A DNA stretch of 64,000 bases from Evansella alkalicola (GTDB lineage: Bacteria > Bacillota > Bacilli > Bacillales > Salisediminibacteriaceae): assembly GCF_019042735.1 (NCBI RefSeq), contig NZ_JAHQCR010000088.1, positions 186,001 through 250,000 on the forward strand, written 5' to 3'. The notes beneath the pieces are model-generated. The model made no database searches. It saw only the letters and a list, made by a program, of their open reading frames with translations, and was not told where the DNA came from. Below, in pieces: positions 40,202 through 49,093 of the stretch; within the stretch, counting starts at the first letter, position 1; every line of letters starts with the position of its first letter. The position numbers were made by a program, and so were the translations under genes.

Positions 40202-40785
40202 TATTCAGCCCCTCCTTTTACATAAGCACGATATGGAGAAGTGGTGTCTATTACAATCTCATCAAAACTATTAAAACTAGCCTCGAAACTTTCACCTTGC
40301 TTAACAGAAAAAGAAACATCACCTATAGTGATGTTTACATTAGTATTTCCGTCATTTGTAATACCGAAAGTATTTAAATTTTGATTGAAGTTTCTTGTTT
40401 CATTTGATGAGCCTGACCACATCTCCACAATACTGTTTCCAGTACCAACATTAAGTCCACTTTCAATGATACTGATTAATGTAGTTAACTTTGTATCAAT
40501 CTCTTCTAATTCACCTTTAACTTTTGAATCTTCTGTTAATAATGGATCATTAATTCTATCTATAATTTGTGACTGTTGCTGCTTAATTGAGTCTAATACT
40601 GTTTTTACTTGATTGTCTGTAACTTGTCTCGGATCAATTGGTTGACCAGTATTAGGATCTGTTACTTTTGTGTGTATTGCATTATCTGAACCTTCGCTAA
40701 ACTCCATTTCATCTTGTCCAGATTTTTTATGTTGAGATGCAGGGCCATCTAATGTCCTTAATAAATTTGTGTTTAAATCAGCCAC
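40201..40785 (-). CDS. Tail/baseplate accessory protein
   Basis: A 194-residue protein with a low-complexity N-terminus, a coiled-coil region (QQQSQIIDRINDPLL) and a C-terminal beta-sandwich-like stretch (NVNITIGDVSFSVKQGESFEASF). It overlaps the fibre gene by 1 bp. Probably links fibre and baseplate; family not identified. Confidence 0.6.
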   Translation of the reverse strand: MADLNTNLLRTLDGPASQHKKSGQDEMEFSEGSDNAIHTKVTDPNTGQPIDPRQVTDNQVKTVLDSIKQQQSQIIDRINDPLLTEDSKVKGELEEIDTKLTTLISIIESGLNVGTGNSIVEMWSGSSNETRNFNQNLNTFGITNDGNTNVNITIGDVSFSVKQGESFEASFNSFDEIVIDTTSPYRAYVKGGAE

Positions 40786-40802
40786 TTAACTACCTCCTTC
40801 TT

Positions 40803-41054
40803 CTAAACTATCAACTTATCTAAGATGACATAGGTACTTTTCACACGTACCAATAAAACCCTGTCACCAACTGTAGGTGTATAACTCCCTAAGTATGAAT
40901 ACCCTTTTTCACTAGGATTTTCTTCACCAGAGAAAATAATAGTAGGTTTATCATCTATATTTGCCACAGTGCCTATTTTAAAACGTGCTTGTTTTTGAGT
41001 TTCTTCTTTTACAATATCTTTAATTAAACCTTTAAAATCCATTGAATTTATCAA
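40803..41054 (-). CDS. Small baseplate-type protein
   Basis: An 83-residue protein with a beta-rich OB-like pattern (RFKIGTVANIDDKPTIIFSGEE, then GDRVLLVRVKSTYVILDKL), the style of small gpV/Dit-associated hub proteins. It overlaps the upstream gene by 4 bp. Assignment from size and neighbours. Confidence 0.55.
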   Translation of the reverse strand: MINSMDFKGLIKDIVKEETQKQARFKIGTVANIDDKPTIIFSGEENPSEKGYSYLGSYTPTVGDRVLLVRVKSTYVILDKLIV

Positions 41055-42295
41055 CTTAAACTCACTACCCTTCTAACTTCATGAGTCATATTTCCTCCAG
41101 ATTGAAGTGGAATACTCCAATTTGTTTCACTATACCTTTGGTTAATACCAAGTGTACTGTTGCGTATTCTCAATACATTAGAATAACTATGAAATGGCAT
41201 GATTGCTGTTTCAAACTTCAATCTACCGTACACCTGACTTGATTCAGACGCTAAACGATCAACATAACTGTCAAGCGCTTCTTGGTCTGCTATATCGTCT
41301 TTTTCTTCAAATCTAACTACTCTACGTCCTAAATTTTCAATTGATCTTGGATGATTTGGATTTGTATTTTCAACAGTAGAAATGTACTCTTCTTCAGTAT
41401 CTGGATTTGCAACAAATACTGTAAATACATTCGGTAAATCAAATAAATCCAATTCTTCTTCCATTCCATTTAAAGTTACTGACATATCGTCGTCTGCATA
41501 CTCATAATCTACTGGTTGTTCTTGCGGTGAACGATATTGATACGACCTAAAAAAACCATACTCATCAACCCAAAATGGAGTATAGTTTAAGTCACTAGCT
41601 AAATCATTTAGTATTCGCAACTTTTCAGTGCCTGGTTCATATTCTTTATCATTTGAAATGGTTTTACCGTTATTTTCAATGTTATGTTTACTTACACCAG
41701 CACTATTTAGTAGGCTAACCATCGCATTATAATAAGTTGTACCAGCTTTTATTGTGTATCTATCGGTTATTTTATCTTCTTTAACAATAAGTAACTTGTC
41801 ATAAGCCTCAACATCTCGATAAATACTGCCTCCTACTTCTACTCTAATAGGTGAAGAAAAGAGAAAGATACCTAATGAAAAAGCAATCCATCCACCTTCA
41901 ATTTTTGTTTGAGTCAATCTTGTTGTACTATCTGTAGAAAAAACAGGTGTAATAAAGTAATTTTCTTCATCGTTAACTGTTTCTTGTACAAAAGAATCTG
42001 GCATTTTAAACTCAACAAAGACTTGTATTCTGTCACTATTCCAGTTAATCTCTTTTTCTTCACCGTTTACTGTGTAAGTTGTATCCTTCATTCTAAATCT
42101 TGCTGTCCTTTTTATGTCTGAGAAAGCTGACATATCAACATTTCCACTTTCAATGGTTTTTAACTCGGTTAACTCATTTTCATTTTGATTTAATAAGAAA
42201 TATCTAAATCTTATTTTCCTTGAGCCATGTTTCATGTGCAGCATGTTTCTCACTTGATTATGAGTAAACCCATTTTGGGATAGATTTATCATCAA
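41051..42295 (-). CDS. Tail hub/baseplate protein
   Basis: A 414-residue protein. It resembles the tail-associated hub (gp27-type) by position after the distal tail protein and by the pattern of beta-rich domains with a DLNYTPFWVDEYGFFRSYQY block. The stop overlaps the next gene start by 4 bp. No catalytic domain is seen. Confidence 0.6.
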   Translation of the reverse strand: MMINLSQNGFTHNQVRNMLHMKHGSRKIRFRYFLLNQNENELTELKTIESGNVDMSAFSDIKRTARFRMKDTTYTVNGEEKEINWNSDRIQVFVEFKMPDSFVQETVNDEENYFITPVFSTDSTTRLTQTKIEGGWIAFSLGIFLFSSPIRVEVGGSIYRDVEAYDKLLIVKEDKITDRYTIKAGTTYYNAMVSLLNSAGVSKHNIENNGKTISNDKEYEPGTEKLRILNDLASDLNYTPFWVDEYGFFRSYQYRSPQEQPVDYEYADDDMSVTLNGMEEELDLFDLPNVFTVFVANPDTEEEYISTVENTNPNHPRSIENLGRRVVRFEEKDDIADQEALDSYVDRLASESSQVYGRLKFETAIMPFHSYSNVLRIRNSTLGINQRYSETNWSIPLQSGGNMTHEVRRVVSLS

Positions 42296-44025
42296 TCTAC
42301 CCCCTCTTTATAATCGACTTCGTACAATGATAAACTCACTGTGTATAAATCATTAATCCCCATATAGTCATTAATCGTCAAATTGTCGATAGTTGAAAAG
42401 TATTTTCTCCCTCGACTGTCTCTATACAATACTGTTTCTTGTCTCATAGCCATCTCTTTAAGTTTTATTAAATCTGACTGCTCAACTAAGTAATTTAGTG
42501 ATACAGATTCTTCAATCAACTCTCCAAATTCAGTAACAGGCTTCTTTCTACCGTTAAACTGTTTTTTAGTTGCATTCAAGTTCAAACTTAAAGAACGACC
42601 GGGATCAAACTTTAACCTAAGTAATTGAGTTAAGTCATTAGCCATTGACAGTAAAACATCTTTCACTTTAACTAAAGTTGAGAACATGTCACTAGTTGAA
42701 TTTGTACCATTATCACCACGTACCCGAACGTAATATTCATACTCGACATCACTTGCTGGTGTATGATCAATAAAACTAGCATTAGCATTTAATCCTTCTG
42801 CCAATTTTATTACTTCATTCCCTCTACGTCTAAATAAATCTTGAGTAGTAACTGCTGGTTCAGTTCCTTGCGGTGTAGGATTTTCTATGTATACAGTGAT
42901 TGTAGATTTTTCATTATTACCCATTAATACTAAATTAGGCTTAACTGGTGAAGTATATGAAACAGTAATATTCCTCTCAGCCCAATCTGACCATAATTCT
43001 CCCTGTGAAATAACTCTTAGTCTAACTACATAAGATGTATTATTGGATAGCCAATCTGACAAAGTAATACGGTTATTAGAGGTTGTTACTGTTGTACTGT
43101 TTACTACATTACCAGACCGAACTAATTCAACTTGAATTTGCTCTTGATTTTCTACAGTCTCCCACTCAATAGTTAAATCTTGTGTAGGTATTTGAACTCC
43201 TGATTCAGGTTCAACTATGATAGGTGCATTTGTAGCCTCTGTAACAGTAAAAACTTCAGTAGATGACCATTGACTACTAGCATAATTATCATTTCCATCT
43301 GTCATTGTTGTTCTAACTTGCCACTCATACTCTCCCGAAGTTAAACTGTTTGCAGATAAATTGAACGTTTGAGTTTGCGTTACTGCTGATACTGTAGTCC
43401 ATGTTGATGTTCCTGTTTTACGGTATCTTAATTCAAATTCACTTTGTGCAAAGATACCGTTATGATCCCATTCAAAAGTTATTACTTTTGTTCTGTCTCT
43501 CATTACACCGCCAATAGGACTATTAAGAGTCGGTCTTTGCGGTACCCAATTACCCTCTAATATTAAAGATGGTTCGTATGCTCTGTCCAACATTCCAAAT
43601 GGAAGGAATGTAATGCCTGTTTCATTTCCAGTTAACGATTGGCGTAAATAAGTAACATCTGTTTCTATCCATCCAGTGTAATCCCAATTATGAATTTGAA
43701 TAGGATTATATACACTGGATGGTAAACTAGTGTATTGTTCTGGAGGTTCTTCTAATCTGTGGACACCAATTTCTGTAGAACCTTCTTGTTCTAAACGCAT
43801 CTTTAACTTAATTGTACTATTAGCGTCATCTCGTAGTGCATTCTGCAATAATTCATAATCAAATCCTAGTATTTGACCGAAATTACTACTTGAAGTACTC
43901 CACGAAAAGAAGTTAGTGCTTGAGGTGATGTTATTGGTAACAATAGTGGAACTCCAATTTGTAAGATTACCTGACTCCATACCTGCACGCCATAACGCTG
44001 GTAATTCTATTGTTGTAATTGCCAT
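42292..44025 (-). CDS. Distal tail protein with fibronectin type III-like domains
   Basis: A 577-residue structural protein. It contains at least two or three fibronectin type III-like modules (about residues 170-460; NSPIGGVMRDRTKVITFEWD, then TIEWETVENQEQIQVELV). A C-terminal domain resembles a Dit-type fold (TVSLSLYEVDYKEGVD end). It lies after the tape measure gene, the usual place for Dit. Fn3 modules in phages bind cell-surface sugars. Confidence 0.7.
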   Translation of the reverse strand: MAITTIELPALWRAGMESGNLTNWSSTIVTNNITSSTNFFSWSTSSSNFGQILGFDYELLQNALRDDANSTIKLKMRLEQEGSTEIGVHRLEEPPEQYTSLPSSVYNPIQIHNWDYTGWIETDVTYLRQSLTGNETGITFLPFGMLDRAYEPSLILEGNWVPQRPTLNSPIGGVMRDRTKVITFEWDHNGIFAQSEFELRYRKTGTSTWTTVSAVTQTQTFNLSANSLTSGEYEWQVRTTMTDGNDNYASSQWSSTEVFTVTEATNAPIIVEPESGVQIPTQDLTIEWETVENQEQIQVELVRSGNVVNSTTVTTSNNRITLSDWLSNNTSYVVRLRVISQGELWSDWAERNITVSYTSPVKPNLVLMGNNEKSTITVYIENPTPQGTEPAVTTQDLFRRRGNEVIKLAEGLNANASFIDHTPASDVEYEYYVRVRGDNGTNSTSDMFSTLVKVKDVLLSMANDLTQLLRLKFDPGRSLSLNLNATKKQFNGRKKPVTEFGELIEESVSLNYLVEQSDLIKLKEMAMRQETVLYRDSRGRKYFSTIDNLTINDYMGINDLYTVSLSLYEVDYKEGVD

Positions 44026-44029
44026 TCCA

Positions 44030-45922
44030 TCACCCCTTTCTCACCGTTTGCTGTAATGTTTCCATCAATTCAACTACATCTCCTATTTTTTGCATTTTAC
44101 TGACATCAAGAACTATAGAACCTTGTGCAAAATGATAATGGTTCCCTCCGTCTGATAAATCTCCTGCTCTATCTAATGGAGTAACCCTTGCACCTTTAGG
44201 TAAATCAAGAAACTCAGGGCCTTCCTCACCGACTAAAACACTACCTGCTCTAGTGATGTTACCACCTTTCGCAAGCATCGGAATGTTAGGTGTATCAATG
44301 GTTATAGATGGGATACTAAAAGATTGTCCAAATGGTAGACTTACTTCTTGACCACCTAAACGGATTTGGAAATCATTCCACTTTTTAATAATCCAGTTTA
44401 TTGCTCCACGGAATGCATCCTTAACACCATCAAATAATCCACGTACTTTTCCAGTAAATTTCGACTTCAATCCACCAAAGTATGTAAGTAAATTTTCAAA
44501 CCTTTTAACTACAAATTCTCTTGCTTTGTTTATCGGAATCATAATGTAGGTAAGTATCAAATCAAAGGCTGATTTAATGATATTCTGCATATTAGCTGTG
44601 TAATTACGTATTAAATTTTGAATTGCCTCCCACGTTCCAGACCAATCTCCACGGAATAATCTAGCGAAAACATTAAAGAGGTCACGTATTAAGTCAAATG
44701 CACCCTTGAATACATTAACTATAAATTGCCACGCTTTTTTACCCACATTAATCAAATCGTCACCGAAAATACCCCACCATTTGACTATCAATGTAATAAA
44801 TCCACTGATGATATTTTTCAACAAAATGACGAATCCACTTATTAAATCAGCAACTACACCTACAAATTCCTGGAAACCAGCAATAATAGCCTGTATCATC
44901 TCTTCATTGTCTGAGTACCATTGCTTCACCCATTCAATGATAAATTTGATCCACTCAACAGCAGTTTCAAAGGCTACTTTCACACCTTCTACAAAGTCCA
45001 TAAAACCATCTTTTATTCCATGAATGGTTTCTTGGCTATTGGTAAACCACTCTCTCAACCAACCAATAAGCCTACCTATCCACTCAATGACAAAATTGAT
45101 TGCAATACCTATTCCGTCAAATACCATTTTAGAAATTTCTTCTATTTTTGGCATATGACCTTCTATCCAGTCAAAGAAGGTTTGTAGCATTGGTAATAGT
45201 TTGATACCCAATTCCATAAAGAAAAAGTTAACTCTATCTTTCATGTTATCCATTGAAATACGAAACTCATTTGCTTTGTTCAAATCATCTTCAGATATGA
45301 TATTTGCAGAGTCCTTTGCATTTTGCATTGCTTCAGCACCCATATCTACAACAGGCGCAATATCACTCCAAGAACCACCGAATAAGTCAGTACCTACTTT
45401 AGCTCTTTCTGTTTCATCTTCTATTTCGGAAAGTGCCACAGTTAATGCGTCCATTCGCTCATCAGCGTTCATATTTTCAATGTCTTCTAGAGAATAACCA
45501 AGGCTTTCCATTGCAACTCTACCCTTATGGGTTTCACTTTGCATTCCAGTTAGACTCTTGGTTAACTTTTCTGAGGCACTAGCAACTGCATCTGTCGAAA
45601 CACCAGCAACTTCTGTAACCTTTCGCCACTCTTGCAGTGAATCGGTACTCATACCAGTTATTGATTGTAAATCTAACAACTCATCAGCAGTGTTACCTAC
45701 TCGACTTGCTAAACCAATCATTGCACCAACAGCAACACCTGCCCCTGCGGCTAAACCAGCTCCCCATTTAGCGGCAGTTTTAATACCACCTTTAAGACGT
45801 TCGCCCATTGACTTTGTGTTCTTTTCAGTTCGAGAAATACTTTTATTAGCCTCGTCATCATCAACTAAAATACTTCCGAACAACTTAAAAATTTCTATTG
45901 TAATCACCCCTTTTCTGGGCAA
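44030..45922 (-). CDS. Tail tape measure protein
   Basis: A 630-residue, helical protein setting tail length. It has a hydrophobic repeated helix region in the middle (about 220-440; FVIEWIGRLIGWLREWF-type segments), Gly/Ala-rich stretch near residue 55 and a C-terminal soluble end. Length suggests a tail near 95 nm, at about 0.15 nm per residue. The start codon is uncertain: the frame opens at TTG 45922, but AAAAGGGG lies further in. It follows the frameshifted chaperone pair. Confidence 0.85.
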   Translation of the reverse strand: MPRKGVITIEIFKLFGSILVDDDEANKSISRTEKNTKSMGERLKGGIKTAAKWGAGLAAGAGVAVGAMIGLASRVGNTADELLDLQSITGMSTDSLQEWRKVTEVAGVSTDAVASASEKLTKSLTGMQSETHKGRVAMESLGYSLEDIENMNADERMDALTVALSEIEDETERAKVGTDLFGGSWSDIAPVVDMGAEAMQNAKDSANIISEDDLNKANEFRISMDNMKDRVNFFFMELGIKLLPMLQTFFDWIEGHMPKIEEISKMVFDGIGIAINFVIEWIGRLIGWLREWFTNSQETIHGIKDGFMDFVEGVKVAFETAVEWIKFIIEWVKQWYSDNEEMIQAIIAGFQEFVGVVADLISGFVILLKNIISGFITLIVKWWGIFGDDLINVGKKAWQFIVNVFKGAFDLIRDLFNVFARLFRGDWSGTWEAIQNLIRNYTANMQNIIKSAFDLILTYIMIPINKAREFVVKRFENLLTYFGGLKSKFTGKVRGLFDGVKDAFRGAINWIIKKWNDFQIRLGGQEVSLPFGQSFSIPSITIDTPNIPMLAKGGNITRAGSVLVGEEGPEFLDLPKGARVTPLDRAGDLSDGGNHYHFAQGSIVLDVSKMQKIGDVVELMETLQQTVRKG

Positions 45923-45928
45923 AATAAA

Positions 45929-45945
45929 AAGCCCTATAAAGGGCT
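45929..45945 (-). terminator. Hairpin between chaperone extension and tape measure genes
   Basis: AGCCCTTTATAGGGCT followed by TTTTTATTTTG on the minus strand. It overlaps the end of the frameshift product gene. Confidence 0.6.
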
Positions 45946-46303
45946 ACTTCATACCAACTTTAGATTTTAACTTGTTAAATGTTTCTTCTACTGTTTCTTT
46001 ACTTTCAAATTTCTCTAACTCTTCTTTACCTTCAATTAAATTCAATTTCTTTTTATAGTCTTCAAAAGAATAATAATCCTTTTCGCTATTCATTTTTGAG
46101 AAATTTATTTTATAAAGTTCCCACAACTTACCTTCTTCTGCCTTGAAAACTGCTTTGTTTAATTGGTCAAATATCCATTCAATATCTAGTGACATCAAAT
46201 AAGAAACGTCATTATACCTAGATAAAATAATGTCTAATAATTCCTCGGAATCATAATTTACTTTCGAAGCAATTTCAAGGCATCGGTAAAAACCTTTACC
46301 CAC
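45944..46303 (-). CDS. Tail assembly chaperone, frameshift extension (GT type)
   Basis: A 119-residue open frame in the -1 frame relative to the preceding 159-residue gene, overlapping it by 46 bp and directly before the tape measure gene. That is the G/GT layout found in most siphophages. It has no good ribosome binding site. The GTG at 46303 could be a poor start, so production by ribosomal slippage is more likely. Confidence 0.7.
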   Translation of the reverse strand: MGKGFYRCLEIASKVNYDSEELLDIILSRYNDVSYLMSLDIEWIFDQLNKAVFKAEEGKLWELYKINFSKMNSEKDYYSFEDYKKKLNLIEGKEELEKFESKETVEETFNKLKSKVGMK

Positions 46304-46737
46304 TGTTCATTATTTTTAATTTCAAAGATAATTTGCAATGTATTACTTGCGTGCATTTGTTTGTATTCTTTTTCTGACTTTCCAATTAAACTTGCTAAAA
46401 ACTTATAGACATCTGCCTCAGCCTTATCAATATTTTCAAGAATAATGAAAGGCCACTCCATTCCTAACTCTGTTTGTATTTCTTCTGCTTCGTCTAGTAA
46501 TTGACGTGCTTTAGCTGTTTCAGTATTTGTTTTTTCTTCTTTAGAGTTTAATTTATTCCCTTCACGGTACAACCTGTTCATTTCAGCTACTCTTTTACCT
46601 AATGATGATAACTCTTTTCTAATTTTCATCTTGCCAATAACACGAAAAACTGTCATAATATCGGTTGAATTTGGATCTCGTATCTCAATCTTAGTTTCTT
46701 CTTGTTCAACAACTTCTAATTCTTTTTGTTCACTCAT
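46258..46737 (-). CDS. Tail assembly chaperone (G type)
   Basis: A 159-residue acidic, helical protein (EVVEQEETKIEIRDP start) between the major tail protein and tape measure genes. It should coat the tape measure during tail assembly. Ribosomes may slip near GTAAAGGTTTTTAC in its last 20 codons to make the longer form. Confidence 0.78.
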   Translation of the reverse strand: MSEQKELEVVEQEETKIEIRDPNSTDIMTVFRVIGKMKIRKELSSLGKRVAEMNRLYREGNKLNSKEEKTNTETAKARQLLDEAEEIQTELGMEWPFIILENIDKAEADVYKFLASLIGKSEKEYKQMHASNTLQIIFEIKNNEQWVKVFTDALKLLRK

Positions 46738-46768
46738 TATTTTTCTCTTCCTCCCTATAATAAAAAAT

Positions 46769-46789
46769 AGGGACTAATAAATAGTCCCT
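46769..46789 (-). terminator. Terminator behind the major tail protein gene
   Basis: AGGGACTA / TAGTCCCT with a 5-base loop and a T-run on the minus strand. Such partial terminators raise tail protein over downstream gene products. Confidence 0.85.
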
Positions 46790-47388
46790 TACTGTTGATC
46801 TTCTTCATTTAAACTTAATCCTTCGTAATAAACGATGTATGTAGGTACTTCATTCATTTTTTCAGGGTCAAAGTGAGCTGTAAATGTTGTCTCTGCTACC
46901 ACTTCGTCCTTATCGTTAAATGCAGCAGAAAACGCTCCATCTGGTAATACGTTCTCGATTACATACGCTACTACATCTCCACTCTTTGTTTGTGTTACAT
47001 ATGCAAGATTTTCAAAGTAGTCTTCATCATCAAAGTCTACTTTTGGACGGTATTTTGTATATGCTGGATTATGTATATCTTGATTCTTTGTCTCAGTTGT
47101 ACCTGGCATATATCGTTGCATTTTCTCATGATCAAACTCTAAAGCATTTGCAGTAATTGTAATTTTCCATTCTTCACGTCTTTTTAGCCCTTTTGTGTCC
47201 TCACCGTTGTCACCATCAAATCTAATTGGTTTATTAGTTGGTTCAACATTATAAGAACCTCCGCCTCTCGTAGCACCAAAGGCTACTGATTCTTCATCGT
47301 TCCAATCATCAGGATTGAAATTGTAAATTAAGACACCTTCTCCCAACTGTGTTGATTGAGGTTTCGCTACTGCTTTTCTATTTCTCAC
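46789..47388 (-). CDS. Major tail protein
   Basis: A 199-residue protein of the phage tail-tube fold (GRRxxVAK start, EGLSLNEEDQQ end; TFTAHFDPEKMNEVP), followed by its own terminator. It lies before the chaperone genes. Expected to be the most abundant tail component. Confidence 0.85.
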   Translation of the reverse strand: MRNRKAVAKPQSTQLGEGVLIYNFNPDDWNDEESVAFGATRGGGSYNVEPTNKPIRFDGDNGEDTKGLKRREEWKITITANALEFDHEKMQRYMPGTTETKNQDIHNPAYTKYRPKVDFDDEDYFENLAYVTQTKSGDVVAYVIENVLPDGAFSAAFNDKDEVVAETTFTAHFDPEKMNEVPTYIVYYEGLSLNEEDQQ

Positions 47389-47406
47389 TATATATTACCT
47401 CCTTCA

Positions 47407-47772
47407 TTATTCTCCGTAAGTACGGACTTGGTAAACATATTGCCTTCTTCTTAACCTTTTATCTGGATCTGTAATTACCAATCTGTTTTCCCTATAAAAA
47501 CTCATAGACAAATCACCAATTGCAACAGTTCTCCTGTGTAGTGCTTTGTCTATACTTCCAATTATCGTTTCCATTTCAGTTGTGTCTGCTTTGTTATCCC
47601 AAATATCCAATTCGAGTACAAAGTTTTCAAGGCTCCCATCGTCAACCGAATTAGGAAAGTTGTACACAACAAATGGATACTCAGCATCATCTGGTGCATT
47701 TTCATGATGAATTCTAGGGTGATAGGATTTCAAGAAGGCTTTAATATCTTTACGAATTTTAATCATTTTCAT
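47407..47772 (-). CDS. Head-tail joining / tail terminator protein
   Basis: About 121 residues starting near ATG 47772 (after AAGGTGAT). The alpha/beta pattern (IRKDIKAFLKSYHPRIHHENAPDDAEYPFVVY) is that of tail terminator or minor tail proteins. It overlaps the preceding gene by about 14 bp. Confidence 0.65.
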   Translation of the reverse strand: MKMIKIRKDIKAFLKSYHPRIHHENAPDDAEYPFVVYNFPNSVDDGSLENFVLELDIWDNKADTTEMETIIGSIDKALHRRTVAIGDLSMSFYRENRLVITDPDKRLRRRQYVYQVRTYGE

Positions 47773-48208
47773 CGTTATCACCTTCATTGTCGGGATCAAT
47801 TAACCCTATAGCTTTGTTCTCTGCTTCAATTGCGCTTAAATACTGTCCTTGAATACGTCTGATATCGTCCATATTCTCCATTACAGTACCTTTAATTAAG
47901 CCTCTTGCAGGTTGATTGCGTGTACCTAATTCTTGATCTGCACCATACCAAGTATCGTGTTTTGAACCAAAGATTAAGTCTGTTTCACGTCTTCTTACCC
48001 AATATTGAAAGGCTTTACCTAATCTCCTATTTCTTCTCATACCTGGCATTTTTCTTGCCTTTTGCAACAATCTTCTACGTAACAGTTTGGCAACATCCAT
48101 TAATGCTGCACGAATCAGTTCATGAATCAGAAAGTTAGCTTTGTCCACATTTGACGTGAATTCCACTCCATCTTTTTTGATTTTAACTGTCCGTGGTATC
48201 CTAGCCAT
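47759..48208 (-). CDS. HK97 gp10-like head-tail protein
   Basis: A 149-residue basic protein (LLRRRLLQKARKMPGMRRNRRLGKAFQYWVRRR) of the HK97 gp10 type, involved in joining head and tail. It sits in the usual module order. Confidence 0.75.
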   Translation of the reverse strand: MARIPRTVKIKKDGVEFTSNVDKANFLIHELIRAALMDVAKLLRRRLLQKARKMPGMRRNRRLGKAFQYWVRRRETDLIFGSKHDTWYGADQELGTRNQPARGLIKGTVMENMDDIRRIQGQYLSAIEAENKAIGLIDPDNEGDNDEND

Positions 48209-48506
48209 TGGTACTCAGTCCTTGGCAGACCAGTTCAATTATTTCGCCGTTTTTACTATGTGTTCTAGTTATTTGATATGTTTTATTCTCATGTTTTAGC
48301 TTTTGCTCTTCGTTGTAGTCTTCATATCTAACCTCAAACATTAGTTCAGGTTTTAAACCAGTAACCATAGCTTGATAGAATTCACTTTGACGAATAGACT
48401 TTTTATTAGCAAATACCTGCTTTTTAGTCTCTGTTTCCACAACGTCCCCAATTTCGTTTTCTCCATTAGTTATTAATATTAAATCAACCACATCTCGCCA
48501 TAACAT
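48201..48506 (-). CDS. Head-tail adaptor protein
   Basis: A 101-residue protein with the short beta-rich fold of head closure proteins (YNEEQKLKHENKTYQITRTH). The start overlaps the stop of the next-upstream gene by 1 bp. Likely the stopper/closure (SPP1 gp16-like). Confidence 0.75.
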   Translation of the reverse strand: MLWRDVVDLILITNGENEIGDVVETETKKQVFANKKSIRQSEFYQAMVTGLKPELMFEVRYEDYNEEQKLKHENKTYQITRTHSKNGEIIELVCQGLSTNG

Positions 48507-48796
48507 TAAACATCACCTTCCGTATATTCGATTGATAATGAAAGATGGTTTTTTAACATGTTAAAAGAGTTGTTTAATTTATCACTATCAGGATTATCCC
48601 AACCAAAGTTCGCTTTGACATAGACTGATACTGCTCTTTTAATTAATGGATCGGTTTCACTATCAGCCTTTTCAGAAGAAACGCCCGACAGTATTAATTC
48701 CTGTCGAGCCGTTTCTATTAAATCATTAATCTCTAAGTCAAAAGCACTGTTAGAAGAGCTAATTCTGAGGAGATTTTTAATGTCATTAACTAACAT
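48506..48796 (-). CDS. Head-tail connector (gp6-like)
   Basis: A 96-residue helical protein (DIKNLLRISSSNSAFDLEINDLIETARQELILSGV) of the gp6/DNA packaging family that docks under the portal. Position is right after the capsid and small ORF. Confidence 0.82.
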   Translation of the reverse strand: MLVNDIKNLLRISSSNSAFDLEINDLIETARQELILSGVSSEKADSETDPLIKRAVSVYVKANFGWDNPDSDKLNNSFNMLKNHLSLSIEYTEGDV

Positions 48797-48802
48797 TTAA
48801 TA

Positions 48803-49087
48803 TCACTCCATCCCCTTAAATGCTTCAAGTGCACTTTCTTTACCTCTTACCCTTTCACCATTTGGAAGTTCGTACCATCCAGCACCTACATGTATAGGCT
48901 TAGAAGGTACTTCCTCTTTTTTGTTATGTATTACAATCTTCTTCTTTTCAAGAAACTTTTTTTCAATTAAAAAAGTGACACGCTCTAAATTCTCAGATTC
49001 ATAGTTAAACGTGTCACCTTTTTTATAAAATTTCCCTGAAAGACTATCTGTGAAGGCACTGATTACATTAATTTTCAAATTAATCAA
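48803..49087 (-). CDS. Small virion-module protein, unknown
   Basis: A 94-residue protein (MINLKINVISAFTDSLSGKFYKKGD; later GAGWYELPNGERVRGKESA) between capsid and connector genes. Similar short proteins occur in this place in HK97-type modules. Role unknown. Confidence 0.65.
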   Translation of the reverse strand: MINLKINVISAFTDSLSGKFYKKGDTFNYESENLERVTFLIEKKFLEKKKIVIHNKKEEVPSKPIHVGAGWYELPNGERVRGKESALEAFKGME

Positions 49088-49093
49088 CCCCTA

